Both the position numbers and the translations under genes were made by a program. This document shows positions 1-12,788 of a stretch of DNA of 64,000 nt, in pieces. The DNA lies in the NCBI RefSeq assembly GCF_030704535.1, contig NC_081810.1, forward strand, positions 5,241,501 to 5,305,500, written 5' to 3'. Within the stretch, counting starts at the first letter, position 1, and the number at the start of each line of letters is the position of its first letter. The notes beneath the pieces are model-generated. The model was not told the origin of the DNA and did not search any database. It saw only the letters and a program-made list of their open reading frames with translations. Source of the DNA: Vitis vinifera (Eukaryota > Streptophyta > Magnoliopsida > Vitales > Vitaceae).

Positions 1-97
1 AGTTTGATACTCTGTTTTCCATGGTTTTTCTGGAATTTTAGTAATTGAATTAGCATAGGAAAAGATAGTACAAACGTATTGAATTGAATTGAATAAT

Positions 98-705
98 CTT
101 GTGCGGTTTTGTAAGTTGTAGGGAAGAAGTGAGGTGGAGAACAGTTTTGTTTTGGGAATATCGATTTCTTCTGTATTTCTTACAGCCAAATCAGCATTGG
201 TTGGGGGTGTTACATTAATATGACTTGGTATTTTTCCCTCTACACATCTCTCTGGATGTATTTCCCTTAATACTACTCCTCATGCCACAAAAATTTAGAC
301 TTTGTTTTATATTTTCAAAATTTTTACATGATCATTGGGACTGCTAGCACAAGTATAGCAATTTCTATTTTTATTTTTTTTTAAATGAGAGAGAATTATA
401 ATTATAGCCAAAAGTGTGACATATTTTTGTATTTATTTTTCAAGCAATCCTTTTTTAATAATAATACATATATTTTTTAAAATCCTGATTGATGTCAAGT
501 TCATTTCTACACTATGCCTTATTATAAAGTTGGATAAAAAATAACATTAGTATCAATGATTTATTGGTTCAAATTCATTTTTTTTTTCACTTAAATATAG
601 TGAAGTACATCAACATTATTTTCATTTTATTTGTGTTATTCACACGTTTCTATTATTTATTTAACTTGCATTTTAATTTCATAGAGAAAGTGAATAAACC
701 AAACA
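98..705 (+). repeat. Tandem-duplicated flank, copy 1
   Basis: This stretch resembles 3281-3582. Shared landmarks in the same order are a 'gtaagttgtag(g/a)gaaga' start, 'gatgtcaagttcattt', 'gccttattataa', 'ttattcacac' and 'agaaagtgaataaaccaaa'. About 300 bases in the middle (near 180-480) have no partner in copy 2. Because copy 2 follows a Yippee-like pseudo-exon, this copy may be the tail of another duplicated Yippee-like unit lying left of the window. That is inference. No coding frame of note is seen. Confidence 0.6.
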
Positions 706-2900
706 TTTTTTTTTTTCATGGATAAAGATTTCTTTCTTTTCCTTTGAGACATCTTTTGTATTTGCTTCTTTTTGCATTTTCATAAAATTTTGAATTTTCT
801 TGTTTATTCTCATCTTGAGACTTAAATTTTTCTATAAAGGAAGTTTGGACTGACCTCTTAGTGGTAGAATCGAGGTCATAGATATGAAGATCACCCATGA
901 TTTAATCTACTCTTAACATGTCCACATTTATATTTTCCCCCATTGTAGCCACTTTAATTTAAATTTCTTGGAGAGATATCTTGATATTTTTCTAACTGTT
1001 TTAGAGTTAGGAATTCTTTCTCAAAAATTAAAACAAGAATTAAAAATATCATTGAATTCAATATTATCATTTTTCTTATTTATGCTTTCAAATTTTGTAA
1101 TTTTTGACTATTTCATAGTAGAAGTGTCTTCATGTGTTATTATAAGAATGTCTTAAGTCTTTTTATTAAGTATAGTAAAAAGATTTCACATTCATCTTAC
1201 TATCTTCATTATCTAATTTACTGACTATTGTTTGAATTTTAGTTCACTAGTTGAATTATCATTCATATCGACTAAGACCAAGGGTAATCACCCATATTCT
1301 AGTATTATACTTTTTTTAAATGTTTGTTTTATGTAAATAAGATGCAAAAAATGATTTCTAAAGTGGGTTTCATTATTCATGTGAGAACAACTTCACCATA
1401 TTTTGAATAATTGTCAAATAACATGCTCTGCAATACAATGCGAAGTCCAAAACTAATAAAATCACCTACTCTATTGTGAACCACATTGTAAAATCATATG
1501 ACTCCAAATCATTGTATTAATTACCTCTTTCAAATACTTAAAAATTGATGTTCTACACTTCTACTTGATTTATGGAAAAACAATATGAAATGGCTCAATT
1601 TCCATGCTATTAATTATTGCATGTAAAGTGAATGGGACCAATGAAGCTAACATCCTATTTGAATATTGTTTTTTAAAATAGTTTTCGAACTTGAGAAACA
1701 TGTTTGGCAATTTTTTGAAAATTTATTTTGAAAAATAAATTTTAGATATTTTCAATAGGTTTTTGTAGAATATTTTGATTAATAATTGAAAATATGAATA
1801 ATAATTTTTAATTTTTTTTTATAGATTTATGGACAACAAGTCGAAATACTTATATTTCATATTTAAGTTTTTAAAAAAAAAATTATTCCTAAAATAAATT
1901 GAAAACTATTTTTAAAAAATATTCATAAAACCATGGTTTTAAAAACCCAATCGGACTAACCGATCTAGTTCGCTAAGTTAGACTGTTAATGAACCGGTTA
2001 AACTGGCGGTTCAACCATCAAGTGTCTTAAGTTGACTTATTAAAATCTTTAGATTCTAGAAATTATTCAAGAACATTACCATGAATTCCTAGTTTATGTA
2101 ATTTATTTATGTTTCTTATATTCTTCTATAAATAAATAAATAAATAAATAAATAAATATATATATATATAGTTTTAGGGTTAAGATAATTATGTTTCTGT
2201 TGTAGTTACTCGCAACTCTCACTCTTGTACCAATTTTTGATATAAAGGATTTTCTTTTCCTTTACCGTTGGTTTTCTCCGTCTAGTATTTTTCACGTAAA
2301 TCCGTGTGTTCCTTTTTTTTATTACCTATTCTCGTTATTGTGTAACACATATATTAATTGTTTTCACTTATTTTTTATTTATTATTTTAAAAAATAATTG
2401 TACAAATATAAAAATGATTCAAAGTTAAGTACTAAAGATAAAAAATATTTTAAAACACCTAAAATACTTCTAACAAACTTTTATTACACAAAACATCATA
2501 GAATTCTTTTCAAAAATTGTTTCAAATGACTATTTTTGAAACTTTCTCTAGCTATAATTTCTTCAAGTTGGTTTTTAATTTCTATGAGTTATAACAAATT
2601 AATTAGTTTTCAAATTAATCAACAATTAGAAAGCAGGTGAGCAAGAACTAGAAATGCCCTCAGCTAACAAAACTTGATTCCAACGTGTGTAGGGATTTTA
2701 CCGGACCAGACATTTCCTAATTAGCAGGGTACTCAAAGAATATGATAAATCCCAATATTTTTTATAGGGGTGTAAGCATTGATTCAATCTTTTCCCATCA
2801 ACTGAAATTACACTTGAATCATTAAAATGACTAAAAAAACAATTATAAATATTTTTTAAAATTCAATCATTAGTGAAACATAAATAGGCTAGAAAGAAAA
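706..2900. other. AT-rich intergenic stretch, no gene seen
   Basis: Very AT-rich, with frequent stops in all frames. Near 1660-1935 two A/T-rich arms ('ttgttttttaaaatagtttt' and its approximate complement near 1890) suggest an old MITE or other inverted element, without clear target duplications. Near 1950-2015 there is a run of 'ccgatctagttcg', 'gaaccggtt' and 'ggcggttcaacc', a vocabulary common in plant repeat ends. Nothing here supports a gene. Confidence 0.5.
2128..2170. repeat. Compound microsatellite (ATAA)n(TA)n
   Basis: About seven units of a 4-base ATAA motif run directly into a (TA) tract. Confidence 0.85.
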
Positions 2901-3083
2901 GAGAAAAGGTGGGCTTCTTTCTTTTTACTCAGACCAAAGTCTAGCTCCAAACTACTTTTCACACTCTCTTCAACTCCAACTCTCTTTTTCCTTCATACTC
3001 TTCAAACTTGAATTCCATAGCTTTTCAACTTTCTCTCAAAGTTGAAGCTTCAAATCAAGCTCTTGGGTTTTTGAAAAGTTGCA

Positions 3084-3191
3084 ATGGGGAGGCTTTTTCT
3101 TGTTGACTATGATCGAAATTCTTGAGATTCTTTCGCTTGTTGTAGAGTATGCCAAGCTCACATTGCCTTTTCCAAAGACCGCTACTCCAGA
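3084..3191 (+). pseudogene. Yippee-like first exon with in-frame stop
   Basis: Translation from the ATG at 3084 starts MGRLFLVDYDRNS and reaches TGA at 3123-3125. The same frame then continues with a CxxC zinc-ligand pair (CRVCQAHIAFSKD), ending at 3191 before a GT. It parallels exon 1 of the intact Yippee-like gene at 5050 (MGRIFVVEFERNS, then CGSCGTGIAHRDK), so the two are probably tandem duplicates about 2 kb apart. I found no matching exons 2-5 before 5050. The premature stop, lack of later exons and closeness to an intact paralogue argue for a pseudogene. An alternative is a start after the stop, but no ATG follows in frame before the zinc ligands. Confidence 0.7.
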
Positions 3192-3280
3192 GTAACCTCT
3201 GCTTCTCTACTCATTTTACTGTCTAAAAATTTCCAAGAAAGAACGCCTTTGCATATGTACGAGGGGTGAGGCCAGAATGA

Positions 3281-3582
3281 TCTTGCGAGTTCTTGTAAGT
3301 TGTAGAGAAGAGCAGAGGGTGGAGAAGATACTTTATAAGAGGAATATTGATTTCTTAGCATTTTTCATTCTAGTTACTTCTTGATGTGTTACTTGATGTC
3401 AAGTTCATTTGTACATTGTGCCTTATTATAAGGTCTATATCGAAAATTAATAACATCACCCTCATTGATTGATTCCTTCAATTTTTTTTGTTTAACTTAA
3501 ACATGTAGCAAATGCTATAGAATGTTCATTTCATTTGGGTTATTCACACCACCTTTATGGAGAAAGTGAATAAACCAAAAGG
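3281..3582 (+). repeat. Tandem-duplicated flank, copy 2
   Basis: Partner of 98-705, about 70-80% alike by eye over the aligned blocks. It begins about 90 bases after the Yippee-like pseudo-exon, so the duplicated unit probably included that exon and this downstream DNA. Confidence 0.6.
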
Positions 3583-4850
3583 AAGTTGATAAAAAATGAG
3601 TTGATTCATATTTTTAATCACTGATTAATTGTTGAAAACAGGTGCACTTTTCATACCCAAAAAATGAAAATGGGACCAAACCCTATAAATATTGAACAGA
3701 GCTTGGAGTTTATAAAGTGTTTTTATAAACTCAATATTCCTTTTTTAAGTTTGAGAATAACCAAGAAATATGTATTTATGGGCCCAAGGGGTCAAGTTTG
3801 TCGGGATTTGGACTCAAATTGTATACAAAATAGACACTCCCAAAACCTTTTAGAGGAAAAGGGAAAAGTTCTTGATCATAGAGTAACATCTAAGATAGAG
3901 ATTTGTCATAAGGAAATTAAAAAGCTATTCTATTTTGTAGAAAAGTTGTTGTAAGAATTCATCCCCAAAAGGATTTTTGGCACACTTATATCAAATATTA
4001 AGGTGCAAGTAGGTACAAGAATAAAAATCATTTCTTCTTCTAACAATATTATTTTCCTAAAGCGATGTATGCTAAATAATACCCCTTGACTCAACAAAGT
4101 GTTGAAAGTGAAAATGTTTGTATTCAAGAGCATTGTTAGTTCTAAGAATTTTTAATTTAGTGTTGAATCAACAGCTCAATCAAAACATATTCACCTCGAC
4201 TATGTTATGATATCATTACTCGAGTTCAATATTTTGCTCAATCACAAACCAACTCACAGATAAATCCAGTATCAAGGCAATTCAACTTGCAGATTCCTTT
4301 CTTACATGCTTTACACACCTCTTTGATTTTCTTTTTCTAATTCTCAAGAAATGAGATGACGATTATTACGTTAAAAAAAAATGTTATTTGTCCAAGAATG
4401 ATTCATATATATGAGACCATAAGAGCCTGAATCTTGACTCTGCCCTCTGATCTTTTAGTGCATTTTCTGGAACTGAATTAAATCAGCCAAACATTTCTGG
4501 GTTCAGCACAAACTTTGTTGCTTTCCATAATGTCTTCTTTTGATTTCCTCATGTAAATATGTTTATGAAAACTCTGCGTGCAGTTTGAGTGCAGGAGCAG
4601 CAGAGGGCAAATGTTTGAAGCTGCTTCTCTTCCTAATCAAAACAGTATGTCATTATCAGCAATGAATTATTCAGCCTTTACAAAAAGGAACTGCTCTAAA
4701 AACTGATTTTGAAAATCTTGTATAACTAGAAATATTAGCGCATCAAATAGACAACATAAATCTTCTTTCTACGTAGACACAGAGTCAACTTTCACTTCAC
4801 ACAGTAAACGTTTGCTTCTTAATTTAAGTGCAAATATGCACGTCTCCATC
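3583..4850. other. Spacer upstream of the Yippee-like gene
   Basis: No convincing gene. An open frame at 3664-3954 (96 codons) has no recognisable domain and unremarkable composition. A TATA-like 'acttataaaaaag' near 4852-4864 lies about 190 bases before the intact Yippee-like ATG and could be its core promoter. Confidence 0.4.
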
Positions 4851-5049
4851 TACTTATAAAAAAGTTGTTCTTACCTGCAAAGGTCCATGAAAATCACACC
4901 TGGCGAGGTATATTTTCTGTGGGACCCCTTACCCCACCCAAGCTGGCCCGACACATGAAAATGTGGCCTGACCCATGATGTGGTGCAGCCCTCCGAGGAC
5001 AAAAAAAATGTGATGGTACGGTTACCCTAGTCCAATCTCCCTTTAAATA

Positions 5050-5932
5050 ATGAATCAGAGTTGGGGCTACTATCGCCGCTCAAAATCAATGGGAAGAATC
5101 TTTGTTGTTGAGTTTGAACGAAACTCAGAGACCATGTTCTTCTGCTGTGGCTCCTGTGGCACGGGCATTGCACATAGGGACAAGCTTGCTGCAGTAATCC
5201 TCTTCCTCTTCCTCTTCCTCCATTTAATTTCACATCACTGATAAAAAGGATTGCACAAAGAGAAAAATTGTCTGGACTGCTAGAGTCGATTTTGTCGTTG
5301 AAGGGGTGTACTAATATGAATCATGAACTCAGACCCATTTTATTATTATAATGTTTTGTATCATATTCTTGTCTAATTGTTATTTTCATCTTGGGACAGA
5401 GCTTTACTTCACCTGATGATCCCGGCATCAAAATTCACCATTTTGATGAAATGTGAGTTTCTTATTATTTTGATTCAACGCATTTTCCTTTTTTTTTTTT
5501 TTTAATTTTGACTTGGGAGTGTGAATTAAATATGTGGGTGTGCAGAAAAAATGTGGTAATCGGAGGGCCATCGACTGAAGTTGCAGCTCTAAGCCAGGAC
5601 ATGGTGGTTGCAGCTGACATAAATTGTGTCACGTGCAACAACCTATTGGGATGGAAATTCGTAGGCTTTCCTTCATTTTTCCACTCCTCAATAATTTTCA
5701 TTTTTCTATACTTCTAAGTTCCAACCTTTTTTTTATGTTTCCGTGCAGCTTCATTTCAACTCCATCCCAATTGAGACCATAAATCAAATAGTATTAGTCC
5801 CGTAAGTTTCTTATACTTCCATAGTTTCGGAATTAATTTCTACTTGTTTAATGGTATCAATTATTATCTTCGTGCAGGGCTGAACTAAAACTCTGGAATG
5901 GTACTGAGATGGTGGACGCCACCACCATATGA
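5050..5932 (+). CDS. Yippee-like zinc-binding protein, five exons
   Basis: Coding exons read by frame and GT-AG sites: 5050-5193, 5400-5452, 5546-5660, 5749-5801 and 5878-5932, giving 139 residues and a TGA stop. Yippee proteins are small conserved eukaryotic proteins with a zinc-binding beta-sandwich fold; one relative is the cereblon substrate-binding domain. Their role in plants is poorly known. Visible signatures are MGRIFVVEFERNS near the N-terminus, the first CxxC pair in CCGSCGTGIAHRDK, GGPSTEVAAL, and the second pair in DINCVTCNNLLGWKF, which is the family's hallmark C-x2-C then LGWK(Y/F). The ATG at 5089, just before GRIFVVEF, is an alternative start that matches the family's usual beginning better. 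A mutated duplicate exon lies at 3084. The exon phases close without any correction, which supports the model. Confidence 0.88.
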
Positions 5933-7174
5933 TTGGGCTAAACCCCTGACATTGCCATGACCCCATGAAAACTAGAGTGGAAGTAGTGTATTTGAGTGAG
6001 AATTTTTATGTTGAGAAATAAAATGACTTTTTTTGGGGTATGCAACCTTTTTTTTTCTAATTAGCTTGTGTGGGGTGTGTTTGGATCCCGGTATTTTTCT
6101 GAAATCTGCAAACAAAAAAAGGTGAAGATAAATTAATGCCTAATTGGGCCTTGAGAAAATGATTTAATTGAATCCCAAGTCAACGGTAGAAGCCTCATAT
6201 TTTCCACTTTTGGAATAAGGTTGGGAGTTCGTTAGTCCTTCAATCCCAATTAACCAAAATAAATTTATTGTATTGAATGAACTCGGTTATATTTTCTATT
6301 TCATAGGGTATTGACTATAATTTTAGAAAATATTTTTAAATATTTCTTAAAATTATTATCAAATATGTTTTTATTATTCTATAATAAGGTTTATAAATTA
6401 GAACTTCTACTAATTAGTAAAATTATTTTTATTAAAAGAATTCAATTACATTTATGACTCTCACATCACACCTTTTTCCCACCAATTAATTTTTATTAAA
6501 TTTCAATTTTAAAAAAGAAATTGAAGATGACATTTGAGAAAATTGGGCAAACTGTATTAAAACAAAATTGGTCAACCAAATAAAAAATAATTAAAATTTA
6601 ATTCACTAAATTTCGTCCTATCACCACCAGTTTAATTAAATTAATTACTCGGCAAAAAAAAAACTTCTATTTCAAGTTCTCAACTCCTTTTTGTGCTTTA
6701 CTCATATCATTTTTTTTTTCAAATCCATAATAAATATGTGATATTATATCACTCATTCTCTCTGTCTTCTTATCACTCAAAAACCCTATAATTCTAATCC
6801 TTAAAAAAAATGAGTTTTCATATACTCATATAAAAATAATTCATGTTTTATACTCGAAGATAATACCTTAATTAATTAAAGATAATATTTATATCATTAA
6901 AAAACCTTTAACCAATACTAAATATTTTATGATAGTTATTGAAATTTATATTTTTCGAGCTTCAGGATCTATTTTGTATTTTTTGTTGTGATATGAGTGT
7001 ATGAAAAAACAATTTTTTTTACACTCTATTCTTTTCACTTCATTTTCTTTCTTGGCTAAAAATTTAAAAATAAAAAACAGAAAAAGATAGACGAGGTGCT
7101 CGCGCGTGTAGAGGAACTGAGTGAGCGGGGGCAGAAAATTTCATAAATCCATATCCATACCATTTAGGATTGAG
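5933..7174. other. AT-rich intergenic region
   Basis: Contains the Yippee-like 3' flank (to about 6080), then AT-rich DNA with no open frame worth reporting. The last 100 bases before the RRM gene turn GC-richer ('gaggtgctcgcgcgtgtagagg'), as expected for a 5' leader or core promoter. No clear TATA box was seen. Confidence 0.45.
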
Positions 7175-9265
7175 ATGTTTATTGTTTCAATGATGAAAAC
7201 GGCGGGAAATCTGTTGAAGCCATGGTTTTCTGCTAGAAGATTCAGCTCTGAGATCTTTGTCACCAGTATGTATTGTTCTCTTTAAAAACCCTAATTTCTT
7301 CTCCATATATTTCGCCTCATATTGTCGAGTGAAAAACAAACCATGGGTCACATGAAAAGCTTTGCTGTTCTATGTAGGATTATCAGGTTACACCACAAAT
7401 GAAGAATTGATAGAGATGTTTTCACCGTTTGGTGTAGTCACACAAGGTATTTTGTGTTAATTTGATTTTTATTTTTTATTTTTGTTGATAATGAAATCGA
7501 TGTTCATTTTGTTGAAATCATGATTATGGGGTTGCTTTTTTCCTGTATAGCTAGGTTAATTAAAGACCCAAAAACCCAAAGGCCAAAAGGGTTTGGTTTT
7601 GTAAAATTTGAGTCAGAGGTTGATGCAGAGAAGGCATTGAAGGCCATGAATGGCAGGGTACTCTCCCTCACTCTATACTATGATCCTCAACTTGTTCAGA
7701 TTGAAACCTTTCCAAATTGGATTATGACGAAATTAATTCTACATCAACAAATCTTTTATATCTTAAATAAACCCAAAGACAATCCTCCAAATGAAAGAAA
7801 CTAGATCAATATTACTTCTCATCTTATAATCACTAAAATATACATGCTATGACTGTCAATTGTTTGAATTCTGACAACATGTGTAAGAGTTGCCTTGATG
7901 ATTCATATTGATTTGAGTGATATGGTGACGATATGATGTTATACTAGTCGGCAGTTCATGAGAACATTGTATTTTAGCACTAAAATAAAAGAATATGATA
8001 AATGATTACATTTTCTTTCAATACTTCTGGCAGTACTTGTTTTGTAATAGGTTGTAATTGCCCAAGGTCTCTTTACTTCTAACTGATGACGGTGCTAAAT
8101 TTATTCCTACCCATTGAGTGACCCTTAACTGATATTTCCCATGAAGAGGAATGTTTTCTTTCATGATGCTTGTTCCTGATAAGCAATGGTTTTTCCGTCC
8201 TCATATGATATATCTTCCTCATGCTTCTCTAATTCGGAAGGTACATGTTCATAAGTTTTGAAAACCTTTGAAATTATTTGAATGTGAATAATTGTTGTGA
8301 TGGTTGGAGAAAAAAGCCCTGGTAATTTTGTACTCTTAACCTGCCTAAAATAAGTGGGTTCAGTTTAATGTTCTTCCAAGGGTAACCCCATCCAACTAGT
8401 TTGTCAAGGATTTACATTTGGGTTAGGTTCTTGGATATTGAATTTTAAAGCAATTTAAAGTAACCTTTTCTAAAACAATTTTAGAGTCCGTTTGGTAATG
8501 CTTCTAAAATGTGTTTTTAACCCTTTTAACACTTAAAATTGTTTTATCTTTCAAGCATTAGGAGTAGAAATGCTTTATAAATCACTGTCAAACAAACTCT
8601 TAAAGTGCGTTTAGTAGTGATTTTAGAAAGTGTTTCTAACTTTTATAACACTTAAAAATTTTTATCTTTTAAGTACTAGAAAAGGTAGAAACACTTTCTA
8701 AAATCACTATCAAACACACTCTTAATGTTGTTAAGTGCTTTCTAATTGGCTGGATGGTTTTACTATGGAATAAACTTCCTAATATGTGAGTCAGATGCCA
8801 GAGCCAACCTGATTAAAAACCATCAGACTGAAGCAATTCTTTGGCCTGATCAGAACTTTGCCTATATATGACTTATCACTAGCTTGAGATGAGATGACTG
8901 AGAAAGATGTTTTTCTTAGTCATGGATCTGATTTATGCCTGTTTTCTGATCTTCCAAAATCAAAGCTCGTTTTCTTCTGATAGCTGAATTTAGCTTGTTT
9001 CTCTGAATTAATCTCATCGGTTTTGTATTCAGAAATGCACAGTATGAGATTTTCTCACTCGTAGGTTATTTGAATAAATGTGTGAATATAGATATTTCTA
9101 TTTTTGGTATTTATTTGATTGTTGTGAACTATTATTTTGCTAGATCATCTAAAATTCTCTTAATACAAATCTCCTGTTAATGCTTTGTGATAGATTGTAA
9201 GAGGAAGGCTGATTTTTGTGGAAATCGCAAAGACTACAAGACCGGGAGAGGATGCTACCTGCTGA
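7175..9265 (+). CDS. Small RRM RNA-binding protein, probably organellar
   Basis: Coding exons: 7175-7265, 7378-7446, 7551-7657 and 9194-9265 (112 residues). One RNA-recognition motif fills residues about 28-105. RNP2-like IFVTRLSGYTT spans the exon 1/2 join, followed by ELIEMFSPFGVV, and RNP1 KGFGFVKF is in exon 3, with AEKALKAMNGR and GRLIFVEIAK completing the fold. The N-terminus is rich in Arg/Ser/Phe and lacks acids (LLKPWFSARRFSSE), with an R-x-F-S pattern typical of mitochondrial presequences. This points to a mitochondrial or dual-targeted single-RRM protein of the plant organelle RRM or glycine-rich type, here without a glycine-rich tail. Starts at 7190 and 7193 (the MMK pair) are equally possible. 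Intron 3 is 1.5 kb and hosts two MITE-like repeats. Targeting is inferred. Confidence 0.85.
8482..8600. mobile_element. MITE-like inverted repeat, degenerate copy in RRM intron
   Basis: Starts 'tagagtccgtttggtaatg' and ends 'actgtcaaacaaactctta'. The ends are imperfect inverted repeats and match those of the adjoining element at 8600-8725. It abuts that element directly in the third intron of the RRM gene. Confidence 0.5.
8600..8725. mobile_element. MITE with long inverted repeats in RRM intron
   Basis: The left arm contains 'tagtgattttagaaagtgtt', and the right arm contains its near-exact reverse complement 'aacactttctaaaatcacta'. The arms are about 40 bases each around a short centre. The family motif 'gtgtttgatagtgatttt' suggests a non-autonomous hAT-like MITE, but I see no confident target duplication, so the superfamily is a guess. 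Confidence 0.6.
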
Positions 9266-9859
9266 AATCAAGCTGATTTTATTGGTCTATTTATGAATCA
9301 CTGTCACAAATACTAACATCCAATGGCAATGGAATTATAGGTTTTCAAGAACATAACTTACTTTCTTTACTGTCATTGGTAGCACATGTGTATGATAAAC
9401 TCAGAGTAGCTTGCCTATTCCCTTCTTACATTGTTCACTCACTTTCATAATTTTATCTTTTGGAGTTCTTGAGGAATGATATGATCATTTTTATGTTCAT
9501 TGTTGTTAACAAGGTTTATCTGCAAGAATGATTTATTTGTTAGAATATAGTTGTTTGAAAATTATCTGTGAACCAAGGCTACCCTACTAAATAAGCAAAT
9601 AGGAATAATAATGTAGGAAACCAAAATCTGCACAAAGAATGAAACCAAAATTGAAATATAAAGACTAAAACTTAGCAAGATCAGTTAACGTGTGTAATCA
9701 CTGCCCTGAAAAGTAGATTTTGCCCCCTTTAAGATAGTATCTCGATGTAGCAGGGTCAACAACGAAAGTCTACCTCCAGGTTACAACAACCTATTGCTTG
9801 TGATGGTACACTCCAACCACAAGCAATGATATAGCTACTCAAAAGTTTTCCTTCAGAAA
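9266..9859. other. 3' flank of the RRM gene
   Basis: No coding signal. Probably 3' UTR (first 250 bases or so), then a spacer leading to a degraded copia element. Confidence 0.4.
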
Positions 9860-11622
9860 CAGTTGATTGCAGGACTGGTTTTCTGATGTTTTCCTCTAGT
9901 TTTCTGACTTTTCCTAATTGTGTCTTTTTTAATGAGAAAAAGTTTCCTATCTACTTAGGAAGCAACAGGTTTCCCATTTATTTAGGAAATAACTTTTAAT
10001 CTTTAAGAATGGTATCAGCATCAAACGACTACATGAAGGTTTTTTTTAATTGTTTTTTATTTTCAGGCAAAAAAAAAAAACTGTTATCCACTTCCTATGT
10101 AAGATTAGGAAACTCAGCAACCTTTATGCAATCCTCCATGGATCGCATAAGTTGACTGATACAAAAGAAGCATGATAAGATAGGACAAAAACAAGAATTC
10201 AATGCATCAAAATTAGTGCCTTTAGGCCATAAATTAGCATTAGGATGAAGAGTTGTGAACCATAAAATTTTGGTGAAAATAAATTTTCAATGAACTAAAG
10301 ATTCTTATTATGGATTAGAGAATCACCATCCACACCTTTTTCTCTACTCATTTTTGTGTAAGGGAGTTGGCAAGAATAAGTCATGTGTCCTACCTTGATA
10401 TTTGTGAGAGCTCTAGAGAACTTACCTAAATTCTCATAGGAAACGACCCCACTTCCACTCTTATTTAGGTGAATCCATCAAGTGTGTCCTACATGGCACA
10501 CCACTCATAAGGTATATGGTATTCAGTAAGAGTATGTACTCACCCTTGACCATTGTAGAATATATTTCTTTTTATAGGTGTAACCATTGTAGAATATGCA
10601 CCACATATACATCATAGGGATAAACTCATATATAAATAGTTAATGGTGTACAACATAGTCAATACGAGACTTGTTCTTACCTTACTTCTTGGGATTTCCA
10701 TTCATGTAGGTTAGGTCGTCATCCCTTATGACTTTATATTAGACATAAGTTTCGTCTCCTTCAATGTTTCTTCCACTAACTTTATGTTTGGTAGTTTTGT
10801 CAAATGATCAACCAAATTCAACTCCAAACTCACAAAATGAAGATATGATCCTTGTCTCAAGCAATTGTCACACAATTTTTGCCTTAGGCACATATGTTTG
10901 TTCTTACCATTATGAATCTTACTTTTAGTTTCGCTATTATAGCTTAAATATCACAATGTACAGACATAGATAATAATGGTCTCATCCATAAAGGGATACT
11001 GACTAAGCAGTTTCTAAATCATTTTATCTCAAAACTTGTCTTCTTTAAGGCAATAAACATGGCCTCCGTAGTAAACTAAGTAGATTTTATCTTGCCTAAA
11101 TCTAAGATCTCATTGACATCACCATACCCTTCTTATACATTAGGAAATCCTCTATAGGACAGACCATATTCAATAGTGTCTCTCAAGTACTTTAGTACTC
11201 TAGGTTTACCGACTCAATCTCTGTATTGCATAAGCAATGTTAGGTTTGGTGCAAATCGTATGGTTAGTTAAGCACATCGGGCTACTTATGGTCTTAATGT
11301 ACTATGGTTGTCAAAACTATTCAAAAATATTCCTCTATAAACAATTGATTTCAAAGCTCCTCTTTGGTTTTCTGACTTTTCCTTCTTGAGTTTTTTTTTC
11401 TACAGACATGAGCAAGAAAGGTTTTTTTTTTTCTTTACAGTTGTTAAAAGAAACATGATTCCCACTTATTTAGGTAACAACTCTTGATCCGTAGGAATGG
11501 TATCGATAATAAACGGTAACAAGGTTTTCTTTTAAATTGTTTTCTTTGACCAAAAAGAAAAAGGAAAAAAGAAAAACTCTTATGACTTCTTATGTGGGAT
11601 TAGGAGGCCCGGCGATCTTCCT
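9860..11622 (-). mobile_element. Degraded copia-type LTR retrotransposon, antisense
   Basis: Two diverged LTR-like segments flank it. About 9860-10125 and 11340-11622 share 'ggttttctga', 'ttatttagg', 'aatggtatc' and 'cttatgt(a/g)(a/g)gattagga' blocks in the same order. Between them, the minus strand encodes broken copia polyprotein pieces (separate entry). Only the RT end and RNase H survive; gag, protease and integrase are absent, so it is a heavily deleted old copy. The LTR boundaries are approximate. Confidence 0.6.
10700..11310 (-). pseudogene. Copia reverse transcriptase end / RNase H remnant
   Basis: Read on the minus strand in shifting frames, this gives recognisable copia landmarks in order: a TKPNIAYAIQRLSR-like block (family: TRPDIAYAVNRLSR), EAMFIAL (STxEAEYIAL), SVHCD (the CD-S/N block), KNKHMCLRQ (the SRHIxLRH block) and LVDHLTKLP (LADPLTKxL). 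Several stops and frame changes interrupt them, and a stretch between the first two blocks is missing. Not functional. Confidence 0.7.
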
Positions 11623-12788
11623 TCATTATTGGTGAAAACACTCTTAAGAGCCTCAGTGCTGGTTGTATACTTGGATTTTTATAGTCCATTGCCTGAAAAC
11701 TGAATGAGGGTTGTGAGAACATTTTTGTCAGTTTCCATGTTCCTAAACATTGATTTTTCATATACCCAGGGAACATGTTGTTTGGTCGAGGAGAAAACAG
11801 AAAGGCATTTTCTCATATGAACATTGTACTTAGATGGTAAGGTGCCTCATTGGGGTTCACAAAATTAGTTTCAACGGCCAGAAATCTGAAATTTTGCCTG
11901 TCTTTCCTCAAGTTGGTGCGTTCTTTTGATTCAGTTGCAACGATCATCATGGAATCATGTAGGCAAATATTTTAACGGTATATCACTATTTGGCACTGGT
12001 TTATAGAGGCATTCAATTATGGTGGAAATCATATCATTGCTTTTACAACTAATAAAGAGGTGGACATAATGGTGTGGATATATTCGCTGTGTCTAAATTA
12101 AAATATTAGCCCTTATAATGCTACATATTTCAATATAGTACTCAGAGTCACATGGAGAGATGCTCTCATTAATTATGTTAATGCATTAAGATTCAATTTT
12201 GGTGATGACATAATTTCCACCATTCCCTCCACGTGTATTCCACGGTGGCATATTGGACAATATCACACACTATCTCCATAACAAATCACTCTTCGATAAA
12301 GATGTTAACAAATAATTGTTCATAAATGTTAAAACGGACAATACTTATTATTTTTATAATGAAATTCTTTTATTAAAAATATAATCGATGTTTTCCGATC
12401 ATCGTGATTAGTTGGATAATAAACTATATAAATAGTGATGGGATTACTTATTTGAAAAGGCTTATAAAATGGATAAAGTTGCTTAATACTAACGTTATAA
12501 CCAAAAATAATTTTCCTTCAAAATGTAATTGATGTTTTCCCATTTTCCACCGTTACATCATGATTAATTTGACGATTAATTATATGGTGGAATTACTTAT
12601 TGAAAAGACTTATAAAACATATAAAATTACTTAGAATAGACAATTATTATTATTATTATAATAAAAATATTTTTCATTAGAAATGTAATCGATACTTCCC
12701 ATCATTATATCATAATGGGACTGATAACAAATAATAAACGTAACTATGTGATTACTTATCAAAAGGATAAAATTCCTTAATTATAATA
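11623..12788. other. AT-rich spacer, no gene seen
   Basis: No coding signal in either strand. Between about 12340 and 12760 the motif 'aaatgtaatcgat(a/g)' plus 'tcccatcat' recurs in diverged form near 12375, 12525 and 12685, suggesting an old local triplication of roughly 150-160 bases. I see no transposon ends. Confidence 0.35.
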
